Of a stretch of 64,000 nucleotides of DNA, positions 25,116-33,275 are shown in pieces (positions within the stretch are counted from its first letter, which is position 1; each line of letters opens with the position of its first letter). Origin of the DNA: Pseudomonas fluorescens (GTDB lineage Bacteria > Pseudomonadota > Gammaproteobacteria > Pseudomonadales > Pseudomonadaceae). The position numbers and the translations under genes are program-made. The notes beneath the pieces are model-generated. The model made no database searches and was not told the DNA's origin. It was given only the letters and a program-made list of their open reading frames with translations. The stretch spans positions 5,386,501 through 5,450,500 of the forward strand of contig NZ_CP012831.1 in the NCBI RefSeq assembly GCF_001307275.1. The letters run 5' to 3'.

Positions 25116-25850
25116 CTAGATGGACCTCTGGTTAACACGTTTGGAAAGTGCTTCGGCGCTTTCCTTGCGCTCGGAGTAGCGGTCGACCAAATAGGCTTCT
25201 CTGCCACGCACCAGCAAGGTGAACTTCATCAGTTCCTCCATGACATCGACAACCCGGTCGTAATAGGACGATGGCTTCATGCGTCCGGCTTCGTCGAACT
25301 CAAGGAAGGCTTTGGGGACGGAGGATTGATTGGGGATCGTGACCATGCGCATCCAACGACCCAACACGCGAAGTTGGTTCACCGTGTTGAAGGATTGCGA
25401 GCCGCCGCACACTTGCATCACCGCCAACGTCTTGCCCTGTGAGGGACGAACCGCGCCCAGGGCGAGCGGGATCCAGTCGATCTGGGCCTTGAACACCGCC
25501 GACATCGAACCATGGCGTTCTGGCGAGCACCAAACCTGGCCTTCCGACCACATCACCAGGTCGCGCAGTTCCTGTACCTTGGGGTGATCGACGGGCGCAT
25601 CGTCCGGCAGCGGCAGCCCGGAAGGATCGAAGATTGCGGTTTCGGCGCCCATGAGCTCCAACAGGCGTGCCGCTTCGCGGGTCAGCAACTGACTGAAGGA
25701 GCGCTCGCGGGTTGATCCGTACAGTAGAAGTATGCGCGGCTTGTGCTGTGGTTCTGCGCTCTGCGTGAGCTTTTCCGGTGTTGGTACATCGAAAAGCGAC
25801 AGGTCCAGATTTGGAAAGTCATTTGGGGGTTCGCTGGAAAACTCAGTCAT
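25116..25850 (-). CDS. arsH: ArsH-type NADPH-dependent FMN reductase
   Basis: The start at 25850 gives M-T-E-F-S-S-E and 244 residues, the normal ArsH size. It has the flavodoxin-like FMN loop G-S-T-R-E-R-S-F-S, W-S-E-G-Q-V-W-C-S-P-E-R-H-G, and G-G-S-Q-S-F-N-T-V-N-Q-L-R. ArsH oxidises trivalent organoarsenicals or acts as a quinone/azo reductase. No arsR, arsB or arsC is adjacent, so the gene stands alone. A long inverted repeat 32-63 bp upstream may be its operator. Confidence 0.93.
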   Translation of the reverse strand: MTEFSSEPPNDFPNLDLSLFDVPTPEKLTQSAEPQHKPRILLLYGSTRERSFSQLLTREAARLLELMGAETAIFDPSGLPLPDDAPVDHPKVQELRDLVMWSEGQVWCSPERHGSMSAVFKAQIDWIPLALGAVRPSQGKTLAVMQVCGGSQSFNTVNQLRVLGRWMRMVTIPNQSSVPKAFLEFDEAGRMKPSSYYDRVVDVMEELMKFTLLVRGREAYLVDRYSERKESAEALSKRVNQRSI

Positions 25851-25881
25851 TGCACCTCTCCCGTCTGGTCGAAGACCTAAC

Positions 25882-25913
25882 ATATGGAAAAATGCATATT
25901 CGTATTTCCATAT
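25882..25913. promoter_or_regulatory. Inverted repeat upstream of arsH
   Basis: ATATGGAAA (25882-25890) and TTTCCATAT (25905-25913) are perfect 9-bp arms around a 14-bp AT-rich spacer. The site lies 32-63 bp before the arsH start. It is a plausible operator for an ArsR-type or other repressor encoded elsewhere. The surrounding AT-rich stretch could hold the promoter. Confidence 0.6.
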
Positions 25914-26086
25914 ATTTAGCGCAAGACGCAATTTCGCTGACTGTCCGAAATTTCGCCGAGGGCAGATGATTTCAAGAGGAGGGGCGGCAGCCTGGAGCCT
26001 TCCCGGCAGGACTGAAGCGCAAGCTTGAGATCAGCAGCCAGGCGCGACGATTTTGGCGCAGTGCTTCAAGTGGGCGGTGACGTGGA

Positions 26087-26248
26087 TCAACTTTGCGTAG
26101 GTGTGATGGGTGTTTCACTGGCTTCAGCTGCCAGTTTCAGTCGGTCGGCTTTGCTGATGTATTGATTCTTGCTTTTGGGTGCCAGCTTGGCACTGGCTTT
26201 TTTGGCGTTAGCCTTCAATAACTGGTTTATTTTCTTGCGGCGATTCAT
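26087..26248 (-). CDS. Small basic DUF2986-like protein
   Basis: A 53-residue frame starting at 26248 reads M-N-R-R-K-K-I-N-Q-L-L-K-A-N-A-K-K and later Y-I-S-K-A-D-R-L-K-L-A-A-E-A. The N-terminal basic run and the Y-I-S-K-A-(D/E)-R motif match my memory of the DUF2986 family of very short gammaproteobacterial proteins. It has no signal or TM helix. Function is unknown. The GC is lower than average for the window. It lies between arsH and the membrane-protein gene. Confidence 0.7.
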   Translation of the reverse strand: MNRRKKINQLLKANAKKASAKLAPKSKNQYISKADRLKLAAEASETPITPTQS

Positions 26249-26283
26249 GTCGTTCTGCTCAGCGTGTCAATGTTCGGATGGTA

Positions 26284-27222
26284 TCAGCTTTCCGTTTTCT
26301 CAGGATTTTTCCTGATTTTGGCAATGGGCTTCACACGGCGCTCGACAATGATCGAGTCATTCGGGATCTCCAACCGGATCGCCGTTTCCTCGGTGTGCAT
26401 TTCAATGAGCGTCGAGTTGCCAACCCCTCGGAAAATCACCGTCGCATTTTCAAATCTCTTGTAATTTTCCAGCGGGGATTCCTTGGGGGCTGGCAACAGG
26501 TTGACGTAAGGCGGTTTCACCAGAATCGTTGCCCTTTCTATACGTATCTGCGCGAAGCTCATGGCCGCTTGCAGCAAGTCGGAAGTCACGCCGCCCATGA
26601 GAAGGGGTGTCAGGAGCATGACCCCCGCGATCATTGCCCTGGTTCTTTTCAAGGGTTTCATTTCGGCGGGGGGATTCTGCTCAGGATGTTCGGAATCGAC
26701 GATTGCCGGTGCCGATGGCTGCGCCGCTTTTATTTTATTGTTCTGTTCCAGATAGGCTGAATAAACGATGTACTGAAAGATGGGCAGGAGGATGAGTTGA
26801 ATGTGTTCCCAGGGGCTTTTATGGGTCAGGAAATAAATCGTCAGCGTGCCGCATATGCCAAAAAATACTGAGAAGAACGTTATTTTGGGGCATTTGAATT
26901 CCAATATGTTTTTTTTATCGGAGAATTGTCCATGTAGCCAGACGAAGCCCCTAAGCACGGGGATGAAGATCGGAGAAAGCAATATCCCGGTGGCTGTAAC
27001 GGCTGCAGAGAAATAAATGCAGACCAGGCCAAAGCAAAACGCCGTGACCAAGAATAACAAACTGTCTCCAACGGATACGCCTTGCGGGTAATGGCCGTTG
27101 CTCAATAGATAACTGACGATGCACGTACCGCCAATCAGTAATCCAATTTTTGCTGACAGGGAGAGTAGTTTTGCAGCGATCTCAATCTGTTTTTCCAGTC
27201 CAGTGGTTGCTTCCCGCATCAT
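26284..27222 (-). CDS. Multi-pass membrane protein, candidate immunity partner of the 27378 protease
   Basis: I chose the start at 27222 (M-M-R-E-A-T-T-G) because AAGGAGG lies 5-8 bases before it. The 312-residue product has about five TM helices (roughly residues 20-40, 52-85, 114-132, 140-157 and 197-217) and a C-terminal soluble region of about 95 residues with V-F-R-G-V-G-N-S-T-L. I do not recognise the family. It follows the C58-like protease gene on the same strand with a 155-bp gap and shares its lower GC. An immunity or anchoring role is inferred from the layout only. Confidence 0.7.
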   Translation of the reverse strand: MMREATTGLEKQIEIAAKLLSLSAKIGLLIGGTCIVSYLLSNGHYPQGVSVGDSLLFLVTAFCFGLVCIYFSAAVTATGILLSPIFIPVLRGFVWLHGQFSDKKNILEFKCPKITFFSVFFGICGTLTIYFLTHKSPWEHIQLILLPIFQYIVYSAYLEQNNKIKAAQPSAPAIVDSEHPEQNPPAEMKPLKRTRAMIAGVMLLTPLLMGGVTSDLLQAAMSFAQIRIERATILVKPPYVNLLPAPKESPLENYKRFENATVIFRGVGNSTLIEMHTEETAIRLEIPNDSIIVERRVKPIAKIRKNPEKTES

Positions 27223-27377
27223 CAAATCCTCCTTGATATTGCGCATACGATGGTCGTTACCTGACTCATCTCTCTATGGGGGGCATAGCGATGATTTGCA
27301 TCCTTGTGGTGAGACAGTGGCCATGACTATAGGGGCCGTAGACGCGACGTGATTTCAGCGTCTATCACGAGGCTGCC

Positions 27378-28013
27378 TCAGGTCACCCTGACCGCGATCC
27401 AATTCGTTATAAAACCATAGCTGTCGCAGCCTTTCTTGACGTCAGCGTAGTACTGCAACATTTCCCATGGCGCGTAATTATCGACTGAATACTGACCATA
27501 GTTGGGATCAAAAAACACCAGATCCCTACCTTTATTCGACGCCGCTACAGCGTGCGCCCCTCCACCAGAGAAGATAAAGGCAATGACATAATACCCTTCT
27601 GACTTGGTCACCAAGTCAAGCCAGCCCTTGTGGTCGCTCAAAATAGATCCAACATCTTTGCCAACTTCCGTTGCGCAAACGCAGAATGCAGCTGCCATCG
27701 CTTGGTAATAGGCCTCGCCCAACATTCCCTCTGCCCCATAAGCGCCCTTTTTGTTCTGTCGTACCTGCTGCGACTGCATCGCTTGTGCGGCGACCATGAG
27801 TGGCATGTGCGTGATTAATTCACTCTTGCTCTGAAGCTTGCGATTCAATTTTATGCCTTGACGGCACCAGAGCATTGAGTAAGCGAAGCAGTTGCCGTTT
27901 TTCTTCTGATCTTTCAGTGCTTTTTGAAGAAAAGGATTATTGCTGGCGCCAAACTTGGTCCCAAAAGAGTGTTCTACGTTATTCAAGCCCAACGCTGGCC
28001 AGTCTGCGTTCAT
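27378..28013 (-). CDS. YopT/C58-like papain-fold cysteine protease, candidate antibacterial or host effector
   Basis: An AAGGAGAG lies before the ATG. The 211-residue protein has the three family motifs in order: N-G-N-C-F-A-Y-S-M-L-W with Cys42, G-G-A-H-A-V-A with His154, and V-F-F-D-P-N-Y-G-Q-Y with Asp169. This Cys-His-Asp pattern with F-F-D-P-N-x-G is characteristic of YopT/AvrPphB clan CA C58 proteases. It has no signal peptide, so export by T6SS or T3SS is likely. No carrier domain is fused. It is adjacent to an unknown membrane-protein gene. Target unknown. Confidence 0.78.
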   Translation of the reverse strand: MNADWPALGLNNVEHSFGTKFGASNNPFLQKALKDQKKNGNCFAYSMLWCRQGIKLNRKLQSKSELITHMPLMVAAQAMQSQQVRQNKKGAYGAEGMLGEAYYQAMAAAFCVCATEVGKDVGSILSDHKGWLDLVTKSEGYYVIAFIFSGGGAHAVAASNKGRDLVFFDPNYGQYSVDNYAPWEMLQYYADVKKGCDSYGFITNWIAVRVT

Positions 28014-28411
28014 GCTTACTCTCCTTGTAACGCTATGAAAATTTGAAGGTTAACGTTGAAACATACTTTTCCTACCATTAACAGGAACGCTCTGACTGGC
28101 TCGTTGATGTACACCAGAAACAATTCCAACCCCGAAAAGGGGATGCATCGTTGAAAAATGGTAGCCAAGCAAACGGCATTCTGCCATCAGCGCCGAGCAA
28201 ACATTTTCCATTTGCAACTGTCGGCTGACGGTCGACCGCCTTGCCCAGCTCTGTGAGTTGCTGGGCCTGACGATGGCGCAATTGCGCCGCTGTTCGAAAA
28301 CGAGGGACTGCGCTGTTGCCGGCGATGCGAGATTGGGAGCCGCAGGCGTCCAGGCAGCTTAGGCGGGGTAGATCGATAGGTCACTTATAGATAAATCGAC
28401 TGGGCCAGGTA
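28014..28411. other. 398-bp non-coding or eroded stretch
   Basis: It holds the ribosome-binding site and promoter region of the C58-like protease gene near 28014-28080. The rest (about 28090-28400) has only short overlapping frames on both strands, with no start/RBS combination or recognisable domain. It may be gene debris at the edge of the inserted AT-rich block. Confidence 0.5.
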
Positions 28412-29440
28412 TTACTTCAGGTTGCTTTGGAAGAAGCTCGTCAATTTATCGAAAGGAATGAGGTTGACCCTGTCGTAAAGATCGACATGCCCGGCGCCGG
28501 GGATAATGACAAGTTCCTTCGGCTGGCCGGCGAGTTCATACGCTTGCTCGCTGAACTCCCTGGAATGTGCATCGGCTCCGGCAATGAACAACATCGGATG
28601 AGGCGAAATGGTCTCGATGTCGTTGAGCGGGTAGAAATTCATGAACTTGACGTTGCTGGTCAGCGTAGGGTGCGTGGTCAGGTCTCTGGACGAGCCGGAG
28701 GGCGTGAACTCACCGCGCGGGGTGCGGTAGAAGTCATAGAACTCACGTTGGATAGGATGAGTATTGTCGTCCAACTGGTGCACCGTACCGCTGGTGTAAA
28801 GCGTTTCACCACCCGCGAACTCCACATTACGCTGCTGTGTGGCTTGGGCGATGATCGCCCGGCGTTGTTCGAGGGTTTGGGAGTGCTTCAATCCGTTGCG
28901 ATTGACGCCACCCATGTCATACATACTCACCGTTGCGATGGCTTTCATGCGCGGGTCGATCTTGGCTGCGCTGATCACGAAGCTGCCACTGCCACAGATA
29001 CCGATGGCACCAATGCGCTCCTTGTCGACGAAAGGCTGGGCGCTGAGAAAGTCCACCGCGGCGCTGAAGTCCTCGGCATAGATATCCGGTGAGACTGCAT
29101 TGCGCGGTCGCCCCTCGCTTTCGCCCCAGAATGACAAGTCCAGGGAGAGGGTCACGAAGCCTCTTTCCGCCATTTTCGTGGCATAGAGGTTGGCGCTCTG
29201 CTCCTTGACCGCGCCCATCGGGTGGCCTACGACAATCGCCGGACTTCTTGCCTTGCCATTGAGTTTTTTCGGGATGAACAGGTTGCCTGCCACGTTCATT
29301 TGATATTGGTTCTTGAAATTGACCTTCTGTACGGTCACGTCGTCGCTGGTATAAAAGTTATCTGCGCCGTTGGACATATCGGCTCCTGTTGCTGAGAGTG
29401 AACAGACAAGAAGGGTGAGTAAAACGATGATCTTCTTCAT
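28412..29440 (-). CDS. Exported alpha/beta hydrolase with Cys nucleophile, paralogue of 5108-6154
   Basis: This 342-residue protein has a signal peptide (M-K-K-I-I-V-L-L-T-L..A-T-G-A). The nucleophile elbow is G-I-C-G-S-G-S with Cys149, and G-A-G-H-V-D supplies the likely His. Asp near I-A-G-A-D-A-H completes a dienelactone-hydrolase-like triad. It shares V-V-G-H-P-M-G-A-V-K-E-Q-type and V-N-R-N-G motifs with the hydrolase at 5108. It follows the cyclophilin-like gene by 25 bp on the same strand, and a LysR gene is divergent, so LysR control is likely. The substrate is unknown. Confidence 0.87.
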   Translation of the reverse strand: MKKIIVLLTLLVCSLSATGADMSNGADNFYTSDDVTVQKVNFKNQYQMNVAGNLFIPKKLNGKARSPAIVVGHPMGAVKEQSANLYATKMAERGFVTLSLDLSFWGESEGRPRNAVSPDIYAEDFSAAVDFLSAQPFVDKERIGAIGICGSGSFVISAAKIDPRMKAIATVSMYDMGGVNRNGLKHSQTLEQRRAIIAQATQQRNVEFAGGETLYTSGTVHQLDDNTHPIQREFYDFYRTPRGEFTPSGSSRDLTTHPTLTSNVKFMNFYPLNDIETISPHPMLFIAGADAHSREFSEQAYELAGQPKELVIIPGAGHVDLYDRVNLIPFDKLTSFFQSNLK

Positions 29441-29465
29441 TGGGAATCCTGTTGATGCGGAGTAA

Positions 29466-29948
29466 TCAATGTTGGGAAAACGTCACTTGCACATTCCGCC
29501 GGCCCAGCGCTTGAGCCAGTTTCGCGGTGTCGTCCACTTGTCCCAGGCGTGTGTAGGCGTAGGTCGAGTTGAAGTTCGTATAAAAGATGACCAGGGTGTC
29601 CGTGCCGTACAGCATCAGGTCGCCATTGCGGATCGTTCCCGGCTTGTTTGCTTCGGCAGGCAGCGCTTGGGGGAGGGGGGCGTATTTCTCGTTACGGTTG
29701 AGATCGCTCATCTGCAACGTCAGCGGCAACAACGTGACAAACGCGCGGGCGGCAGCGTTGTCGGCCAAGGCGATGGCGAAGCGTTGTTCCCCGACGGTCA
29801 TCCACATAGCCGTGTTCTCCCTTTTTGAAGATGCCGACGCGGCACCCTTGAGCGTTGCGTAGCTGCCAGGCACGAGCATCACGGTCAGCAAACCAAGCCG
29901 GGCCCATCTCATCGCAACGGTGCATGTATTTCTGTTCATAGGGTTCAT
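29466..29948 (-). CDS. Cyclophilin-like fold protein, exported or membrane-anchored
   Basis: This 160-residue protein has a hydrophobic N-terminal segment (about residues 14-32) that can act as a signal or anchor. The mature part begins M-W-M-T-V-G-E-Q-R-F-A-I-A-L and contains G-D-L-M-L-Y-G-T-D-T-L-V-I-F-Y, which matches the bacterial cyclophilin-like domain family found beside oxidoreductases and hydrolases. A second ATG three codons downstream (29939) is an equally possible start. It is co-directional with the hydrolase and divergent from the LysR gene at 30038. Confidence 0.78.
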   Translation of the reverse strand: MNPMNRNTCTVAMRWARLGLLTVMLVPGSYATLKGAASASSKRENTAMWMTVGEQRFAIALADNAAARAFVTLLPLTLQMSDLNRNEKYAPLPQALPAEANKPGTIRNGDLMLYGTDTLVIFYTNFNSTYAYTRLGQVDDTAKLAQALGRRNVQVTFSQH

Positions 29949-30037
29949 GGTGACCTGGGAGCAGTTATGCGACTAGCTAATGAGTGCTTAACAAGGCTAT
30001 AAGCATGGCTAATCAATCGGCTTGAAGTGCTGCTGCC

Positions 30038-30931
30038 ATGGTCAAAAGAAATCTCAACGATCTGCTGTCTTTCGTCACCGTGGCGCGCGAAGGCAGCTTC
30101 ACGCGAGCTGCGGGGGTGCTGGGTGTCACACAATCCGCGCTGAGCCAGGCGATCAGTGGCCTGGAGGCACGCTTGCAGATCCGGTTGCTGACGCGGACCA
30201 CCCGCAGCGTTTCGCCGACCATTGCCGGCGATCGGCTGTTGCAGGCCATCGGTAATCGCTTCGATGAGATAGAAGCCGAGCTGGATATGCTCACGGACAT
30301 GCGCGACAAGCCCGCAGGCACTGTACGCATCACCTGCGGTGACCATGTCCTGCGCACGACCTTGCTGCCCAAACTGATCGGGTTGCTACACGACTACCCG
30401 GATATCAATGTCGAGTTCGACGTCAGCTACGGATTTCGAGACATCGTGGCGGATCGTTTCGATGCGGGCGTGCGTTTGGGCGATACCATCGACAAGGACA
30501 TGGTTGCAGTCCCGATCGGCCCGCCGTTGCGGATGGCGGCCGTGGCTGCGCCAGCGTATTTCGCCACTCGCGCGGTTCCCGGGCATCCACGCGACTTGAT
30601 GAACCATCGTTGCATCAACCAGCGTATGCCGACATCGGGTGGGCTCTATGTCTGGGATTTCGAACGGCGAGGCAAACAGGTCAACGTGCGAGTAGACGGC
30701 CAGCTCATTTTCAACACGTCGACCCATATCGTGCAGGCGGCGGTGGCCGGGCTGGGCATTGCCTACCTGCCTGAGGAGGAGTTTGAACCCCATCTTCAAG
30801 AGGGGCGACTGGTGCGCGTGCTGGAAGATTGGTGCCCGCCGTTTTCTGGCTACTATTTGTACTATCCCAGCCGACGGCAACCTTCGCCTGCATTCACGCT
30901 GGTTGCCAATGCATTGCGCCAAACCCATTAA
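30038..30931 (+). CDS. LysR-family regulator, paralogue of the 7331 gene
   Basis: This 297-residue protein has an N-terminal HTH (F-V-T-V-A-R-E-G-S-F-T-R-A-A..L-S-Q-A-I-S-G-L-E) and an effector domain with G-L-Y-V-W-D-F and F-S-G-Y-Y-L-Y-Y-P-S-R-R. It is divergent, across 89 bp, from the cyclophilin-like/hydrolase pair and should regulate it. It matches the LysR protein at 7331-8224 along its full length, including the C-terminal R-V-L-E-D-W-C motif. That points to a duplicated regulator-plus-hydrolase module. Confidence 0.94.
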   Translation: MVKRNLNDLLSFVTVAREGSFTRAAGVLGVTQSALSQAISGLEARLQIRLLTRTTRSVSPTIAGDRLLQAIGNRFDEIEAELDMLTDMRDKPAGTVRITCGDHVLRTTLLPKLIGLLHDYPDINVEFDVSYGFRDIVADRFDAGVRLGDTIDKDMVAVPIGPPLRMAAVAAPAYFATRAVPGHPRDLMNHRCINQRMPTSGGLYVWDFERRGKQVNVRVDGQLIFNTSTHIVQAAVAGLGIAYLPEEEFEPHLQEGRLVRVLEDWCPPFSGYYLYYPSRRQPSPAFTLVANALRQTH

Positions 30932-31059
30932 GGGGAAGTGACGGTTCGAATAAGCGGATACGGCGTGTGTCTATACTTGTTCAGGCACGCTGATTCACGG
31001 GGACGGCTTTCAAGGAGTCGCTTTCAGAACACGTTTCGTCGTCCATGTGCAATCGCCAA

Positions 31060-31239
31060 CCCCCGGGAGTGGCAAGCTGTGAGGATGCCCCGGACCAGGT
31101 GCGCCAAAGACACCTGGCCGGAGAGCGAGAATGGCGATCGGATGTGCCACGCTACCGTGACGTGGGCCGGACGCCGCAGCCAAGACTCCGGACGGCTGCC
31201 GCCATGCGGCGGTGTCGTTCGAGATGCCGAGGTACGTTT
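31060..31239 (+). promoter_or_regulatory. Structured leader upstream of fdsG, candidate cis-regulatory RNA
   Basis: The 308-bp gap before fdsG is not coding. An outer stem pairs GTGGCA (31069-31074) with TGCCAC (31145-31150). Inside it CCGG-A-CCAGGTG (31090-31101) pairs with CACCTGG-CCGG (31111-31121), an 11-bp stem with one bulged A. Nearer the gene, CCGCC/GGCGG around loop ATGC (about 31198-31214) forms another hairpin before the GCCGAGG ribosome-binding site. This could be a riboswitch or protein-binding leader. I could not match it to a known class by eye. Confidence 0.5.
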
Positions 31240-31722
31240 ATGCCCGATGAGACGCTTCACCTGCCTTTGATCCATAGCGTGCTTGCGCGCGAAAAGGACA
31301 CCCCCGGTGCCTTGCTGCCTATCCTCCATGCCATCCAGGCAGGCTGCGGGTATGTCCCCGACAGCGCCGTCCCGGAGATCGCCCACGCCCTGAACCTCAG
31401 CCTGGCTGAAGTGCGCGGGGTCATCAGTTTCTACCACGATTTCCGCACCACGCCGCCAGCGCGCCATACGCTTCGCCTGTGCCGGGCCGAGTCCTGCAAG
31501 AGCATGGGCGCCGAAGCCCTGGCTGCGCAGTTGCGCGAGCAGTTGGCGCTGGACGATCACGGCACCAGCGCCGACGGCAGCATCAGCCTGCGCCCGGTGT
31601 ATTGCCTGGGTGCCTGCGTCTGCTCGCCGGCCCTGGAACTGGACGGGGAACTGCATGCCCGGATCACGCCCGAGCGTCTGCGTCAGTTGGTGAATGATTG
31701 CATGGAGGAGGGCGCATGCTGA
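31240..31722 (+). CDS. fdsG: NAD-dependent formate dehydrogenase, gamma subunit
   Basis: The ATG at 31240 follows GCCGAGG; an in-frame earlier start would translate the structured leader. The 160-residue protein is a NuoE-like thioredoxin-fold 2Fe-2S protein with the ligand pattern C-R-A-E-S-C and C-L-G-A-C. It passes electrons between the formate site and the FMN/NADH subunit. It overlaps the next gene (ATGCTGA), so the two are translationally coupled. Confidence 0.94.
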   Translation: MPDETLHLPLIHSVLAREKDTPGALLPILHAIQAGCGYVPDSAVPEIAHALNLSLAEVRGVISFYHDFRTTPPARHTLRLCRAESCKSMGAEALAAQLREQLALDDHGTSADGSISLRPVYCLGACVCSPALELDGELHARITPERLRQLVNDCMEEGAC

Positions 31723-33275
31723 CGCTCTGTATCCCTCGTGATTCGGTAGCCCGTGCCGTGGGCGCGGACAAGGTGGCCGATGCGTTGGTCCGTGAGGCTG
31801 AACGTCGCCAGCTGCCGCTGACGGTGTTGCGCACCAGTTCCCGTGGCCTCTATTGGCTGGAACCATTGGTGGAGCTGGACAGCGCCGGCGTCCGGCTGGG
31901 CTTCGGCCCTGTCACGCCGGCCGATGTGCCGGGCCTGCTGGATGCCTTGGCAGGCGATCCTGGTAGCCATCCGCTGGCCCTGGGGCCGGTGGAGGAAATT
32001 CCCTATCTCAAGAGTCAGCAGCGCCTGCTGTTCGCGCGCGCCGGCATCACGCAACCGCTGTCGTTGGACGACTACCGTGCCCGGGGCGGCTTCCTGGGCC
32101 TGGCCCGGTCCATCCAGATGGACGGCGCGGATGTCGTCGCCAGCGTGCTGGACTCCGGCCTGCGTGGCCGGGGGGGCGCGGCGTTTCCGGCGGGCATCAA
32201 GTGGCGCACGGTGCGTGATGCCCAGGGGCCGCAGAAGTACGTGGTCTGCAACGCCGACGAAGGCGATTCCGGCACGTTCGCCGACCGTATGTTGATGGAA
32301 GGCGACCCCTTCCTGCTGATCGAAGGCATGATCATCGCCGGCATCGCCGTAGGCGCGACGATGGGCTATATCTACGTGCGCTCGGAGTACCCGGACGCCG
32401 TGAGTACCCTGAACGACGCGCTGCACATCGCCCGTGAGGCCGGTTACCTGGGCGCGAACGTCGACGGCAGTGGCCGCGTGTTCGAGCTGGAAGTGCGGGT
32501 CGGTGCCGGCGCTTATATCTGCGGCGAGGAAACGGCGCTGCTGGAATCCCTCGAGGGCAAGCGCGGCACGGTGCGCGCCAAGCCGCCGCTGCCGGCACTG
32601 CAAGGCCTGTTCGGGTTGCCGACACTGGTGCATAACGTGCTGACCTTGACCTCGGTGCCGATCATCCTGGAGAAGGGCGCACAGTTCTATCGCGACTTCG
32701 GCATGGGCCGCTCCCTGGGCACGATGCCGTTCCAACTGGCCGGCAATGTCCGTCACGGTGGCCTGGTGGAACGCGCCTTCGGCCTGAGCCTGCGAGAATT
32801 GGTGGAAGGTTACGGCGGCGGTACCGCCAGCGGTCGCCCGCTGAAGGCCGCGCAAGTGGGCGGGCCGCTGGGTGCCTGGGTGCCGCCTTCGCAGTTCGAT
32901 ACGCCGCTGGACTACGAAGCGTTCGCCGCCATGGGCGCGATGCTCGGCCACGGTGGTGTGGTGGTCGCCGACGACAGTCTGGACATGGCCCAGATGGCCC
33001 GGTTCGCCTTGCAGTTCTGCGCCGAGGAATCCTGCGGCAAGTGCACGCCGTGTCGGATCGGCTCCACCCGTGGGGTGGAAGTGGTGGATCGCTTGATCGC
33101 CAGCACTGAAGCCGGTGCCCGTCAGGAACAGGCCCTGTTGCTGCAGGACCTGTGCGACACCCTGCAATACGGTTCGCTCTGTGCCCTCGGTGGGATGACG
33201 TCCTACCCTGTCGCCAGCGCCCTCAAGCATTTCCCCGCCGACTTCGGTCTGGCGACCACGGAGGCCGACCAATGA
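31716..33275 (+). CDS. fdsB: NAD-dependent formate dehydrogenase, beta (flavoprotein) subunit
   Basis: The ATG at 31716 overlaps the fdsG stop. The 519-residue NuoF-like subunit has G-L-R-G-R-G-G-A-A-F-P-A-G for NADH, N-A-D-E-G-D-S-G-T-F and G-A-G-A-Y-I-C-G-E-E-T-A-L for FMN, and E-S-C-G-K-C-T-P-C-R-I-G for a 4Fe-4S cluster. It reduces NAD with electrons from formate. An N-terminal thioredoxin-like region of about 120 residues is the usual FdsB extension. Its stop overlaps the fdsA start (ATGA). Confidence 0.96.
   Translation: MLTLCIPRDSVARAVGADKVADALVREAERRQLPLTVLRTSSRGLYWLEPLVELDSAGVRLGFGPVTPADVPGLLDALAGDPGSHPLALGPVEEIPYLKSQQRLLFARAGITQPLSLDDYRARGGFLGLARSIQMDGADVVASVLDSGLRGRGGAAFPAGIKWRTVRDAQGPQKYVVCNADEGDSGTFADRMLMEGDPFLLIEGMIIAGIAVGATMGYIYVRSEYPDAVSTLNDALHIAREAGYLGANVDGSGRVFELEVRVGAGAYICGEETALLESLEGKRGTVRAKPPLPALQGLFGLPTLVHNVLTLTSVPIILEKGAQFYRDFGMGRSLGTMPFQLAGNVRHGGLVERAFGLSLRELVEGYGGGTASGRPLKAAQVGGPLGAWVPPSQFDTPLDYEAFAAMGAMLGHGGVVVADDSLDMAQMARFALQFCAEESCGKCTPCRIGSTRGVEVVDRLIASTEAGARQEQALLLQDLCDTLQYGSLCALGGMTSYPVASALKHFPADFGLATTEADQ

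Noticed and set aside
28090..28400. Small reverse-strand ORFs of 65-67 codons
   Set aside because: No ribosome-binding site and no protein-like pattern. They overlap each other in different frames.
31060..31239. Assignment of the fdsG leader to the molybdenum-cofactor or ZTP riboswitch class
   Set aside because: I could not line up the conserved core bases by eye, so only 'structured leader' is claimed.
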